Below are positions 1-8,066 of a stretch of DNA of 64,000 bases, in pieces; within the stretch, counting starts at the first letter, position 1, and each line of letters begins with the position of its first letter. This DNA is from Gemmiger sp. An194. Lineage in GTDB: Bacteria; Bacillota; Clostridia; Oscillospirales; Ruminococcaceae. Under the pieces are notes generated by a model that was not told the DNA's origin, ran no database searches, and saw only the letters and a list, made by a program, of their open reading frames with translations. A program made the translations under genes and the position numbers. The DNA is taken from assembly GCF_002160145.1 (NCBI RefSeq), contig NZ_NFKA01000006.1, forward strand, positions 107,499-171,498. Reading direction: 5' to 3'.

Positions 1-16
1 GATTGAATACGTTCAT
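1..16 (-). CDS. Start of a leftward gene, cut by the window edge
   Basis: Only the first five codons (Met-Asn-Val-Phe-Asn) are inside the window. The ATG at 14-16 on the minus strand follows an AAGGAG ribosome site about seven bases upstream, and lies 27 bases after the stop of the MATE gene, so it is probably the next gene of the same transcript. Nothing can be said about function. Confidence 0.5.
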
Positions 17-43
17 GTACCTTCTCCTTTTTTATGATACCGT

Positions 44-1399
44 TCAGGCCCGGTATTTTGTCTTCCATTTGCCGCTGACAAACCGCCCCACAAAGAAGGC
101 GCTGCGGCAGACCCAGTCGATGACCATGGCGATCCACACGCCCACGGCCCCCATGCCGAAGCCGATGCCCAGCACGTAGCTGAAGCCCAGCCGCCAGATC
201 ATCATGCTGGCGATGCTCACCACCATGGTAAAGCGCACATCGTTGGCGGCGCGCAGGGCGTTGGGCAGCACAAAGGACACCGGCCACAGCACGATGCCGC
301 AGGCGCAGTGGATGAGCACCAGCATCCAGGCGATCTGGTAGGTTTCGGCCGAGATGTTGTAAAGCCCCAGCAGAAGCGGCATGCCCAGAATCACCAGCAG
401 GTTGAGGGTGCCGTCCACCACATAGGTCAGGCCCACCAGCTTTTTGGTGTAGCCGATGGCGGCCTTCTGATCCTGTGCGCCGATGCACTGGCCCACCACC
501 GTGATGAGTCCCAGGCCGATGGCCTGGCCCGGGATGCAGCCGATGCTGTCCAGATTGTTGGCCACCGCGTTGGCGGAGATCTGCGCCGTGCCGAACACCG
601 AGATGATGCTCACCACCAGCACCCGGCCCAGCTGGAACAGGCTGTTCTCGAAGGCGGAGGGGATACCGATGTTCAGAATCCGCAGCGCCAGCCCCTTTTT
701 CAGCCGCAGGCACTGGGCGGGGCGCACATGCACCCGGTTCATGGGGTTGGAGGCCCGCCACAGAATCAACCCGGCGGCCAGGGCACGGCTCACCAGCGAG
801 GGCAGGGCCACACCGGCCACACCCAGCCCCAGGCCGAACACACAGATGGCGTTGCCCGCCACGTTCACCACGTTCATCAGGATGCTCACCTGCATGCTGA
901 TCTTGCTGTTGCCCATGCTTCGGAACAGGGCCGCACCCGCGTTGTACAGGGCAATGAAGGGGTAGGATGCCGCCGAAATGCGCAGATATAAGAGCGCCGC
1001 ATCCATCACCTCCGGCTCGATCTGCCCGAACAGAAGGCGCAGCAGCGGCCGGGTAAAGGCCAGGGCCACCACCATGAAGCCCACGCCCGCCAGCGCTGCC
1101 AGATGAAACAGCTGGCCCGCGCTGTTTTTCGCGCTGGGCACATCCCGCGCGCCCAGATACTGGCTGATGACCACCGCACCGCCGGTGGCCAGCGCCGCAA
1201 AAATATTGATGATGAGCACGTTCAGCATATCCACCAGCGATACGCCGGAGATCGCCGCCTCGCCCACGTAGGACACCATCATTGTGTCCGCCATGCCCAC
1301 CGTTACCGCCAGAAACTGCTCCACCACCAGCGGAGCCAGCAGCCGGGCCAGATCCCGCCGGGTAAACTGCACGCGCATTTCGCCTGCCGTTTTTTCCAC
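44..1399 (-). CDS. MATE family multidrug/organic cation exporter
   Basis: 451-residue polytopic membrane protein, the usual length for the MATE family, which exports drugs or metabolites in exchange for Na+ or H+. About twelve hydrophobic segments are visible. The N-terminal part carries family-typical stretches such as [20 protein letters not shown] (about residues 34-53) and [14 protein letters not shown] (about 73-86), and the second half repeats the fold ([18 protein letters not shown]). It is of the NorM/DinF kind in overall look. The substrate cannot be inferred. It stands alone apart from a gene starting just downstream at the window edge, and is divergent from the flavin reductase at 1645. 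Confidence 0.9.
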   Translation of the reverse strand: MEKTAGEMRVQFTRRDLARLLAPLVVEQFLAVTVGMADTMMVSYVGEAAISGVSLVDMLNVLIINIFAALATGGAVVISQYLGARDVPSAKNSAGQLFHLAALAGVGFMVVALAFTRPLLRLLFGQIEPEVMDAALLYLRISAASYPFIALYNAGAALFRSMGNSKISMQVSILMNVVNVAGNAICVFGLGLGVAGVALPSLVSRALAAGLILWRASNPMNRVHVRPAQCLRLKKGLALRILNIGIPSAFENSLFQLGRVLVVSIISVFGTAQISANAVANNLDSIGCIPGQAIGLGLITVVGQCIGAQDQKAAIGYTKKLVGLTYVVDGTLNLLVILGMPLLLGLYNISAETYQIAWMLVLIHCACGIVLWPVSFVLPNALRAANDVRFTMVVSIASMMIWRLGFSYVLGIGFGMGAVGVWIAMVIDWVCRSAFFVGRFVSGKWKTKYRA

Positions 1400-1545
1400 T
1401 TAACACACTTCCTCACACCCGTTTTTTTCACCGGTTTCTTTCTTGCCTCATTCATTTTAGGCCCGGCGGCGGCCAAATGCAAGGGTGCCCGGCAGACAAA
1501 GAAAAGCGGCGGGTGAAACTTTCTTTTTTATTTTACACAAAACCT

Positions 1546-1574
1546 ATTGTTTTTTGCCCTCTGTTTGCTATACT
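1546..1574 (+). promoter_or_regulatory. Probable promoter of the flavin reductase gene
   Basis: TTGTTT at 1547-1552 and TATACT at 1569-1574, 16 bases apart. The second hexamer is preceded by TGC, an extended -10 element. The start codon at 1645 is about 65 bases past the expected transcription start. Confidence 0.5.
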
Positions 1575-1644
1575 GATAATATATCCTAAATACACCCCCA
1601 TAACGGTGCGCGGCCGCTGCCGCGCGGCAAAGGAGAGCATAAAA

Positions 1645-2586
1645 ATGGATGTTCGTTTCTTTTTCAGCATGTCTTACGGCGTTTACATCGTGACCAGCAT
1701 GAACGGCGAAACTCCGGTGGGCTGCACCGCCAACAGCGCCATGCAAATTACCGCCGAGCCCGCCACCATCGCGGTGAGCATCAACCACGACAACCTGACC
1801 CATAAGGCCATTTCCGAAAGCGGCATGTTCGCGCTGAATGTGCTCAGCGAGGCCAGCGACCCGGGCCTGATCGGCGGCTTCGGCTTCCGTTCCAGCCGCG
1901 ACGTGGACAAGTTCGCCGGTGTGGCCTGGCACTACGAGCAGGGTCTGCCCGTTCTGGAGGACACCATGGGCTGGGGCCTGTGCAAGGTAATCGACAAGAT
2001 GGAGACCGAGACCCACACCGTGTTCCTGGGCAAGGTGATCGATACCGGCGTGTTCGCCCAGACCGCCCCCGCCATGACCTACGAGTACTACCACAAGGTC
2101 ATCAAGGGCTCCAGCCCCAAGACCGCCCCCACCTACGTGGCTCCCGAAGCGGTGGCCGAGCTGCCGGTCACCAAGACCCAGTGGGTCTGCACCGTCTGCG
2201 GCTACATCTACGAGGGCGACCAGCTGCCTGCCGGCTTCACCTGCCCGCTGTGCGGCGTGGGCCCCGAGTTCTTTGAGAAGAAGAGCGTGGAAGTGCCTGC
2301 CGACGAGGTCAAGCCCGCTTCCGCCTCCGGCACCAAGTGGGTGTGCACCGTCTGCGGTTATGTCTACGAGGGCGACGAGCTGCCCGAGGGCTACACCTGC
2401 CCGCTCTGCGGCGTGGGTGCCGAGTTCTTTGAAAAGCAGGCCGCTCCCGCTGCGGACACCGACGAAAACACCGAGTGGGTGTGCTCGGTCTGCGGTTACG
2501 TGTACGAAGGCGCCAAGCTGCCCGAGGGCTACACCTGCCCCCTGTGCGGCGTGGGTGTGGACCAGTTCGAGAAGCGCAGCAAGTAA
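1645..2586 (+). CDS. Flavin reductase domain fused to three rubredoxin domains
   Basis: 313 residues. Residues 1-165 form a flavin reductase-like FMN-binding domain ([10 protein letters not shown], then a CTANSAMQI stretch). Three rubredoxin domains follow, beginning at about W180, W232 and W278. Each has the two CxxC knuckles (WVCTVCGY and CPLCGVG) that hold one iron, joined by Pro/Ala/Glu-rich linkers. The ATG at 1645 was chosen because AGGAG lies 10 bases upstream; an earlier in-frame start would add an unlikely 56 residues. Flavin reductase plus one rubredoxin is known from 'high molecular weight rubredoxin' of acetogens, which passes electrons to flavodiiron oxidase. A similar electron-shuttle role in oxygen or peroxide defence is inferred. 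Three rubredoxins in a row is unusual. Confidence 0.88.
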   Translation: MDVRFFFSMSYGVYIVTSMNGETPVGCTANSAMQITAEPATIAVSINHDNLTHKAISESGMFALNVLSEASDPGLIGGFGFRSSRDVDKFAGVAWHYEQGLPVLEDTMGWGLCKVIDKMETETHTVFLGKVIDTGVFAQTAPAMTYEYYHKVIKGSSPKTAPTYVAPEAVAELPVTKTQWVCTVCGYIYEGDQLPAGFTCPLCGVGPEFFEKKSVEVPADEVKPASASGTKWVCTVCGYVYEGDELPEGYTCPLCGVGAEFFEKQAAPAADTDENTEWVCSVCGYVYEGAKLPEGYTCPLCGVGVDQFEKRSK

Positions 2587-2599
2587 CTCCGTTTTTTCA

Positions 2600-2634
2600 A
2601 AGGCGGTCCGGCGCATTGCCGGGCCGCCTTTTTT
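2600..2634 (+). terminator. Rho-independent terminator after the flavin reductase
   Basis: Twelve-base stem (AGGCGGTCCGGC with GCCGGGCCGCCT, one wobble pair) followed by a run of T, 14 bases after the stop codon. Confidence 0.85.
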
Positions 2635-2671
2635 GCGTTCAAACCAATGGAAAAAGCCCCGGCGAAATTGC

Positions 2672-2871
2672 TGGGTGTACGTAAGACAGTATTGCGCTAA
2701 GATTGACGAAGCGGCACGAAACCGCATGGAGCTGATCGTGCCGGAGTTGGCGAAGCGAAACGGCGTGACCGAGAAACTGAAAGCCGACACCAAATGGAAT
2801 GGGCACGGCAGATGAACGCTTGCAAGGCACAGGCAGGGGAAATTGTGAAAATCGAATTGATTTATGATTGA
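2672..2871 (+). pseudogene. TnpV-like transposon protein, C-terminal relic with frameshift
   Basis: Reading from 2672 gives a TnpV-like stretch (AKIDEAARNRMELIVPELA, then GVTEKLKAD). At 2789 two extra bases (AC) break the frame. Beyond them the family's usual C-terminus resumes (MEWARQMN, then EIVKIELIYD) and stops at 2871. TnpV is a small protein of unknown role carried by Tn4451-like and conjugative elements of Firmicutes; family assignment is by recall of its conserved C-terminus. The N-terminal half and start are missing. It marks the left side of the AT-rich island. Confidence 0.7.
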
Positions 2872-2877
2872 GCGAGG

Positions 2878-2908
2878 AAGTCCGGGCAGAAAACTGTTCG
2901 GACTTTTC
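2878..2908 (+). terminator. Hairpin with T-run after the TnpV relic
   Basis: AAGTCCG (2878-2884) pairs with CGGACTT (2899-2905) and is followed by TTTCTC. Probably the original terminator of the tnpV gene. Confidence 0.5.
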
Positions 2909-3010
2909 TCATATAGTCCCAAATGACGGTAGAATTGTTCACAGGTTTTATGGTGTAATTTGAATATGAAAATTGAGCAACAAATCGGAAGTTGCAGAGG
3001 AAAATGTACT

Positions 3011-3241
3011 ATGAAATGTCCATATTGCCAAGAAGAAATGCAGCTGGGCTATATCCCTAACGGGGGACAGCCTGTGCAATGGATTCCGAACGGAGAAAGA
3101 CCATCGGTTCTCTCTTTTTCAATTGCAGAACAGGGAGTTCCCCTAATCAATCAGTTCAAACCGTTAAAAGCGAATGGATATAAAGCGGAAGCGTATTATT
3201 GTTCAAATTGTAAGGTAATCATTGCACCGACAAAAAACTGA
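3011..3241 (+). CDS. Small zinc-ribbon protein (DUF6487-like)
   Basis: 76 residues from the ATG at 3011, which has AGAGG 10 bases upstream; an in-frame ATG at 2966 would add 15 residues without a good ribosome site. Residues 1-10 contain CPYCQEEM and the C-terminus YYCSNCKVII, giving two CxxC pairs likely to bind one zinc. Short proteins with this start (MKCPYCxxEM, then GYI and a W-rich centre) are common in Clostridia, and I place it in the DUF6487 type from memory. Function unknown. The gene is AT-rich like the rest of the island and unlike the flanking chromosome. Confidence 0.65.
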   Translation: MKCPYCQEEMQLGYIPNGGQPVQWIPNGERPSVLSFSIAEQGVPLINQFKPLKANGYKAEAYYCSNCKVIIAPTKN

Positions 3242-3253
3242 TTACGGAATGTC

Positions 3254-3280
3254 AACTTCCAGTTTGGAGAATTGAAAAAA
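3254..3280 (+). repeat. Left copy of 27-bp imperfect direct repeat flanking the radical SAM cassette
   Basis: AACTTCCAGTTTGG followed by AGAATTGAAAAAA. The partner at 5388-5414 differs at only a few positions. The core is itself a short inverted repeat (CAGTT/AACTG, with a mismatch in this copy). Confidence 0.6.
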
Positions 3281-3310
3281 CGGAATTTACCTATTAAGAC
3301 ATATAAACTC

Positions 3311-3364
3311 TTGACAATAAAGCTCCTATATAGTACGTTTATAACAAACTACTATATAGGAGCT
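3311..3364 (+). promoter_or_regulatory. MarR promoter with a perfect 14-bp inverted repeat (probable operator/hairpin)
   Basis: A consensus TTGACA lies at 3311-3316. Directly after it AGCTCCTATATAGT (3321-3334) is matched by its exact reverse complement at 3351-3364, with 16 bases between. The inverted repeat covers the expected -10 region and the transcript start. Its right arm contains the AGGAG ribosome site (3358-3362) of the marR gene at 3370. It could be the MarR operator, an RNA hairpin hiding the ribosome site, or both. Confidence 0.6.
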
Positions 3365-3369
3365 TTTGT

Positions 3370-3807
3370 ATGGAAATGAATGGAGGATTTCTTGTCACCA
3401 AAATAAAACAGCTTGGAGACCGGATTTTCGAGAAGATTCTCAGTGAAAAGAATATTGATGCGTTTAATGGAGCCCAGGGACGTATTCTTTATGTGCTGTG
3501 GCAGGAGGATGGTATCTCAATCAGGTCACTCTCGACTAAATGCGGATTAGCGATAACATCTCTTACTACGATGCTGGAAAGAATGGAAAATCAAGGGCTG
3601 ATAAGCCGTGTTCAGTCTGAAACGGACAAAAGGAAAACACTCCTGTTTCTGACTGAGAAAGCACATGCCTTAAAGGGCGAGTACGATTCTGTATCTGATG
3701 AGATGGGCAGTATTTACTACAAAGGTTTTTCAGAGGATGAAATTGCCCGGTTTGAGGAATGCCTCGACCGCATCAGAAAGAATCTTGAGGAGTGGCAGAA
3801 GTCATGA
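3370..3807 (+). CDS. MarR family regulator of the radical SAM mobile pair
   Basis: 145 residues. It has the winged helix-turn-helix layout of MarR: a helical N-terminus, the recognition region ITSLTTMLERMENQGLISR (about residues 66-84) and the wing ETDKRKTLLFLTEKA. The ATG at 3370 has AGGAG seven bases upstream. It overlaps the first radical SAM gene by four bases (ATGA at 3804-3807), so it is the first gene of a three-gene operon. NCBI family naming recognises a 'radical SAM mobile pair system MarR family regulator', and the arrangement here fits it exactly. Autoregulation through the inverted repeat upstream is inferred. Confidence 0.88.
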   Translation: MEMNGGFLVTKIKQLGDRIFEKILSEKNIDAFNGAQGRILYVLWQEDGISIRSLSTKCGLAITSLTTMLERMENQGLISRVQSETDKRKTLLFLTEKAHALKGEYDSVSDEMGSIYYKGFSEDEIARFEECLDRIRKNLEEWQKS

Positions 3808-4493
3808 GTATTGGTATCAAAGATCAGATTCAGAACATGAATATCGTCATCGGTTGCGCAGTGGGGTGTACATATTGCTATGCCCGCAACAATGTGAAAC
3901 GCTGGCATATGATTGATGACTTCGCTGACCCTGAATTCTTTCCGGGTAAGCTCAAGATGATGGAAAAGAAACGTCCGCAGAACTTTCTTCTTACCGGGAT
4001 GAGCGATCTCTCCGGATGGAAGCCGGAATGGAGAGACGAGGTATTTGCAAAGATCTGTGAAAATCCACAGCATCAGTTCCTGTTCCTTACCAAGCGACCT
4101 GATTTGCTGGATTTTGATACCGATCTGGAAAACGCATGGTTTGGCGTTACGGTGACGAGGAAAGCAGAACTGTGGCGTATCGACGCCCTTCGGAAAAACG
4201 TCAGAGCAAAACACTACCATGTTACCTTTGAGCCGTTATTCGACGATCCCGGTACAGTTGACCTTTCCGGAATCAACTGGATCGTTGTCGGCACTATGAC
4301 CGGGGCTCAGAGCAGGAAGATTCATACGGAGCCGGAATGGGCATGGTCTCTGACGGATCAGGCGCACGCACTCGGCATTCCGGTGTTTATGAAGGAAGAC
4401 CTTGTCCCTATCATAGGGGATGAAAATATGATTCAGGAAATGCCGGAGGAATTCAATAAAGTGTTAGAGGTACAGAAATCATGGCAGAAGTAA
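3804..4493 (+). CDS. Radical SAM mobile pair protein A
   Basis: 229 residues from the ATG that overlaps the MarR stop. Residues 15-25 hold the CxxxCxxC cluster of radical SAM enzymes (GCAVGCTYCYA), the site of the [4Fe-4S] that cleaves S-adenosylmethionine. The rest resembles the spore photoproduct lyase/phage Gp37-like branch (FLTKRPDLL, NAWFGVTVT, HVTFEPLF). The reaction is unknown. It is paired with a second radical SAM protein whose start lies inside this gene, which argues for a two-protein complex. The family is named for its association with mobile DNA, in agreement with the AT-rich island here. Confidence 0.88.
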   Translation: MSIGIKDQIQNMNIVIGCAVGCTYCYARNNVKRWHMIDDFADPEFFPGKLKMMEKKRPQNFLLTGMSDLSGWKPEWRDEVFAKICENPQHQFLFLTKRPDLLDFDTDLENAWFGVTVTRKAELWRIDALRKNVRAKHYHVTFEPLFDDPGTVDLSGINWIVVGTMTGAQSRKIHTEPEWAWSLTDQAHALGIPVFMKEDLVPIIGDENMIQEMPEEFNKVLEVQKSWQK

Positions 4494-5389
4494 TCGATGG
4501 AATCCTCATTCGTGAGGTGGAAACAAAGAACATCATGACCAAGTCCAGTCTGCCGGTAGGCGGGTACTCGGTTAATCCCTATGTGGGCTGTACACATGCC
4601 TGCAAGTATTGCTATGCTTCTTTTATGAAGCGTTTTACCGGACACACGGAGGAATGGGGCACTTTCCTTGATGTGAAGCATTGGCCGGAAATTAAAAATC
4701 CGAAGAAATATGCCGGACAGCGTGTGGTCATCGGTTCTGTGACGGATGGATACAATCCACAGGAAGAGCAATTCGGGAATACCAGAAAACTTCTGGAGCA
4801 GTTGATCGGCAGTGACGCAGATATTCTGATCTGCACAAAGTCGGATCTTGTGGTACGGGATATTGATCTGTTGAAGAAGCTTGGACGTGTAACCGTTTCA
4901 TGGTCGATCAACACACTGGATGAAAATTTCAAGAACGATATGGATTCTGCTTCGAGCATTGAGCACCGTATCGCTGCTATGAAGCAGGTATATAAGGCAG
5001 GTATCCGTACAGTCTGTTTCGTATCCCCGGTATTCCCCGGTATCACGGATTTTGAAGCGATCTTTGAGCGGGTAAAGGATCAGTGCGATCTGTTCTGGCT
5101 CGAAAATCTCAATCTTCGAGGCGGTTTCAAAAAGACAATTATGGATTATATCGCCGGAAAATATCCTGATCTTGTACCGCTTTACGATGAGATCTATAAC
5201 AAGCATAACCGCAGCTACTTTGAAGCACTTGAAGTAAAAGCTGAGGAAATGGCTAAGAAGTATGATTGTGCCTTTGTGGATAATGAAATGCCTTATGGCA
5301 GAGTCCCGCAGGGACATCCGGTGATTGTAGATTATTTCTATCATGAGGAAATCCGTGGGACAGAGAATACCGGAAAAAGAAATTGCTAA
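4481..5389 (+). CDS. Radical SAM mobile pair protein B
   Basis: 302 residues. The CxxxCxxC cluster is at about residues 37-46 (CTHACKYCYA), followed by a SAM-domain barrel (VVIGSVTDGYNPQEEQ, ILICTKSDLVVRD, VTVSWSINTLDE), similar to SPL-type radical SAM proteins. Its ATG sits 13 bases inside the end of protein A, so the two are translationally coupled. The stop codon touches the right copy of the flanking direct repeat, making this the last gene of the cassette. Substrate unknown. Confidence 0.88.
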   Translation: MAEVIDGILIREVETKNIMTKSSLPVGGYSVNPYVGCTHACKYCYASFMKRFTGHTEEWGTFLDVKHWPEIKNPKKYAGQRVVIGSVTDGYNPQEEQFGNTRKLLEQLIGSDADILICTKSDLVVRDIDLLKKLGRVTVSWSINTLDENFKNDMDSASSIEHRIAAMKQVYKAGIRTVCFVSPVFPGITDFEAIFERVKDQCDLFWLENLNLRGGFKKTIMDYIAGKYPDLVPLYDEIYNKHNRSYFEALEVKAEEMAKKYDCAFVDNEMPYGRVPQGHPVIVDYFYHEEIRGTENTGKRNC

Positions 5390-5414
5390 CTTCCAGTTTG
5401 GCGAACTGATAAAA
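5388..5414 (+). repeat. Right copy of 27-bp imperfect direct repeat flanking the radical SAM cassette
   Basis: AACTTCCAGTTTGG then CGAACTGATAAAAA, matching 3254-3280 with a few differences. It begins inside the stop codon of protein B. The two copies frame 2.1 kb containing only the MarR and radical SAM genes. Confidence 0.6.
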
Positions 5415-5424
5415 ACCCTTTAGG

Positions 5425-5510
5425 AACTAAAGGGCGCACTTCTATACTCTCCTAACGGGAGTATCGTGCGTCCTGCGGAGCTTTATTCTCCGTCAGCAGG
5501 AGAATACTGC
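5425..5510 (+). other. Structured non-coding stretch at the right side of the island
   Basis: Two consecutive hairpins are visible: CGCAC and ATACTC pairing with GAGTAT and GTGCG (about 5433-5471), and ATTCTCC pairing with GGAGAAT (about 5485-5505). The second ends at the ribosome site of the small ORF at 5511. I recognise no riboswitch class; it may be an attenuator-like leader for the small ORF or part of the mobile element. Confidence 0.35.
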
Positions 5511-5615
5511 ATGACCGAGAATGTTGCGTCACTTCGTTCCGTCAAGGTGCCTACGCCCCCTTGCGCTGCTAAAGCGGCTACCCCCTGTGGGCTTGCCGTC
5601 CGCAAACGGTTTTGA
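5511..5615 (+). CDS. Possible 34-residue peptide or frameshifted relic
   Basis: ATG at 5511 has a strong AGGAGA seven bases upstream. The peptide begins MTENVASLRSVKVPTPPC and is basic with two cysteines. Removing one T from the TTTT at 5610-5613 would extend it by the residues DKPFAASKFED to a TAG at 5647-5649, so it may be a slightly longer protein with a one-base insertion. An inverted repeat (AAACGGTTT...AAACCGTTT, about 5604-5628) covers that point. I have the impression that similar stretches recur in clostridial conjugative elements, but cannot verify this. Function unknown. Confidence 0.35.
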   Translation: MTENVASLRSVKVPTPPCAAKAATPCGLAVRKRF

Positions 5616-5659
5616 CAAACCGTTTGCCGCCAGCAAGTTTGAAGATTAGACATAAACAA

Positions 5660-5694
5660 ATCCTCCGCATGGTCTAAGCCATACGGAGGATTAA
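5660..5694. terminator. Strong hairpin at the right edge of the island
   Basis: AATCCTCCGCATGG (5661-5674) pairs with CCATACGGAGGATT (5681-5694), one mismatch. There is no long T-run on either side. It lies between the island and the convergent phoU end, and may terminate both weakly or mark the element's end. Confidence 0.45.
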
Positions 5695-5768
5695 CTGTTT
5701 TACGGACACCCGTCTATCCGCCGGGGCTTTTTCCGTGCTGTGTGTATATGCAAAGAAAACGAAAAGAT

Positions 5769-6422
5769 TTAGTTGTCGACCAGCTGGCCGCTCACGATGT
5801 AGACCACCCACTCCGCCAGGTTGGTGGAATGGTCGCTCATGCGCTCCAGGTACTTGGCGATCATCAGCTGATCCACCCGCTGACGCACCTCTTCCGGGTG
5901 CTGCTGCATCCGGGTGCACAGCTCCTCGCCCACCTGCAGGAAGTAATCGTCCTGCAGATCGTCCTGCCCGATCACGGCGCGGGCCTTCTCCTCGCTCAGC
6001 TCCACGAAGGCATTCACGGTGTCCTTCACCATGGTCTTCATCAGGCAGAACATCTTCTCCATGGGAGCGGGCAGCTCCACGGCGGGCTTGGCCGCCAGCT
6101 GGATGATGTACTCGGAGATATCGCTGCAATGGTCGGCGATGCGCTCCAGATCCGAGATCATGCGCATGATGGAGGCAATGCGCCGCCAGTCACCGGCCAC
6201 CGGGGTCTGGGTGAGCACCAGCTCCAGGCAGGCTTTTTCAATGTTGCGTTCCATCTGGTCGATGGTTTCGTCGCCGTCAATGATGGCCTGAGCGGTCTTC
6301 ATGTCCAGCTTCTGCAGGGCCTTCCAGGTCTGGTCAATGGAAGTCTCGATGGTCAGGCCCATCTGCTTCACTGCGTCGTACAGCGCCTGCAGGTCGTTGT
6401 TGTAATTGATGCGTGTCATCAT
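5769..6422 (-). CDS. phoU: Phosphate signalling protein PhoU
   Basis: 217 residues, standard PhoU size, made of two similar three-helix bundles with the metal-binding motifs RIASIMRMISDLERIADHC and AKYLERMSDHSTNLAEW. PhoU restrains phosphate uptake by the Pst transporter and links it to the PhoR kinase. The start at 6422 follows GGGAGG at a 10-base spacing; a second ATG lies directly after it. Last gene of pst, 17 bases after pstB. Confidence 0.95.
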   Translation of the reverse strand: MMTRINYNNDLQALYDAVKQMGLTIETSIDQTWKALQKLDMKTAQAIIDGDETIDQMERNIEKACLELVLTQTPVAGDWRRIASIMRMISDLERIADHCSDISEYIIQLAAKPAVELPAPMEKMFCLMKTMVKDTVNAFVELSEEKARAVIGQDDLQDDYFLQVGEELCTRMQQHPEEVRQRVDQLMIAKYLERMSDHSTNLAEWVVYIVSGQLVDN

Positions 6423-6439
6423 AGTATCAGATTCCTCCC

Positions 6440-7201
6440 TTAGCCGAACCGTCCGGTGATGTATTCTTCCGTCTTGGGGTTCTTGGGATTGGCGAACAGC
6501 TCCCTGGTGGGGCCGTACTCGATCAGAGAGCCCAGCAGGAAGAATGCGGTCTGGTCGGAAATACGGGCGGCCTGCTGCATGTTGTGGGTAACAATGACCA
6601 CCGTGTAGTCCTTCTTCAGCTCGTCCATCAGGTCCTCGATGCGCAGGGTGCTGCCCGGGTCCAGAGCACTGGTGGGTTCGTCCATCAGCAGCACATCCGG
6701 CTGCACCGCCAGCGCGCGGGCGATGCACAGGCGCTGCTGCTGGCCGCCGGAAAGACCCAGCGCGCTCTTCTTCAGCCGGTCCTTCACCTCATCCCAGATG
6801 GCGGCGCCGCGCAGGCTCTTCTCCACCAGCTCATCCAGCTCCTTCTTGCTGTGGTTGCCGTGCAGGCGGGGGCCGTAGGCCACGTTGTCGTAGATGCTCA
6901 TGGGAAACGGATTGGGCTTCTGGAACACCATGCCGATGCGGCGGCGCAGGTCGGTCACGTCCACATCCTTGTCCAGGATGTTCTTGCCGTGGAACAGAGC
7001 CTCGCCGGTGATGCGCACATTGGGCACCAGGTCATTCATCCGGTTCAGGGTCTTTAAGAAGGTGGACTTGCCGCAGCCGGAGGGACCGATCAGGGCGGTG
7101 ATCTTCTTTTCGGGGATGGCGATGTTGATGCCCTTCAGCGCCTCGGTCTCGCCGTAATACAGATGCAGGTCCTTTGCCTGCAGGATCGCATTTTCGCTCA
7201 T
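6440..7201 (-). CDS. pstB: Phosphate ABC transporter ATP-binding protein PstB
   Basis: 253 residues. Walker [10 protein letters not shown] (about residues 38-46), signature LSGGQQQR and Walker [14 protein letters not shown] are all present. The spacing and the [20 protein letters not shown] segment (here [17 protein letters not shown]) are typical of PstB. It energises high-affinity phosphate import with PstA and PstC. 13 bases downstream of pstA. Confidence 0.96.
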   Translation of the reverse strand: MSENAILQAKDLHLYYGETEALKGINIAIPEKKITALIGPSGCGKSTFLKTLNRMNDLVPNVRITGEALFHGKNILDKDVDVTDLRRRIGMVFQKPNPFPMSIYDNVAYGPRLHGNHSKKELDELVEKSLRGAAIWDEVKDRLKKSALGLSGGQQQRLCIARALAVQPDVLLMDEPTSALDPGSTLRIEDLMDELKKDYTVVIVTHNMQQAARISDQTAFFLLGSLIEYGPTRELFANPKNPKTEEYITGRFG

Positions 7202-7214
7202 GTTGGCTGCTCCT

Positions 7215-8066
7215 TTACTTCTTCTGCTTCATTTTAATCTGTACCAGACGGGTGGCCATGTTGATCAGGAATACCAGGATCAGCAGGATGGCCGCAATGG
7301 CGAAGGCCACCTCGAACTCGCCGCGCTCGGCGGCGTACATGTACAGCGCGACGGACAGGGTGCCGCCACCCCGGGTGTAGGCATCAAAAATGTTGGAGGC
7401 GATGATGGTGGCGCTGCCCGCGGTGAACAGCAGGGCGGCGCTTTCGCCCACGATACGGCCCACCGCCAGGATGCAGCCGGTGATGATGCCGCTGATGGAG
7501 GAGGGCAGCACGATGGTGCGGATCATGTACCACCGGGTGGCCCCCAGGCCCAGCGCGCCCTCCCGGTAACCGGCGGGCACGGTCTTCAGGCTCTCCTGGG
7601 TGGTGCGGATGATGGTGGGCAGGATCATAATGACCAGGGTCAGGCTGCCGGACAAAAGGCTCGAGCCGAAGCCCAGCATCTGCACGAAGACCAGCATGCC
7701 CACCAGGCCGTAGATGATACTGGGGATACCGGCCAGGGTCTCGGTGGTGAACTCCACCACCTTGATGAAGGTCTTGCTGGTGGCGTACTCGGTCAGGTAG
7801 ACCGCCGCGCCCACGCCCAGAGGCAGGGCGATGATCAGGGTCAGCACAATGATGTAAAGGGTGTTGAGCAGGTTCGGCAGGATGCCGATGGTGTCCTTAA
7901 TGACACTGGGTTTGGTGGAGAGCAGCTGCCAGGTGATGTTGGGGATGCCCCGCACAAAGATGTAGCCCAGCAGAGCCACCAGAACGGCCACGGTCAGGAA
8001 GGCACTGCCGTAAACCAGCACCTTCAGCACGTTCGCCTTTGCTTTACGCTTTGCAGAATGGCTCAC
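7215..8066 (-). CDS. pstA: Phosphate ABC transporter permease PstA
   Basis: 283 residues with about six membrane spans and the permease EAA loop ([20 protein letters not shown]). The start is a GTG whose last two bases begin the TGA stop of pstC (GTGA at 8063-8066), so translation is coupled to pstC. Forms the membrane channel with PstC. Confidence 0.95.
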   Translation of the reverse strand: MSHSAKRKAKANVLKVLVYGSAFLTVAVLVALLGYIFVRGIPNITWQLLSTKPSVIKDTIGILPNLLNTLYIIVLTLIIALPLGVGAAVYLTEYATSKTFIKVVEFTTETLAGIPSIIYGLVGMLVFVQMLGFGSSLLSGSLTLVIMILPTIIRTTQESLKTVPAGYREGALGLGATRWYMIRTIVLPSSISGIITGCILAVGRIVGESAALLFTAGSATIIASNIFDAYTRGGGTLSVALYMYAAERGEFEVAFAIAAILLILVFLINMATRLVQIKMKQKK

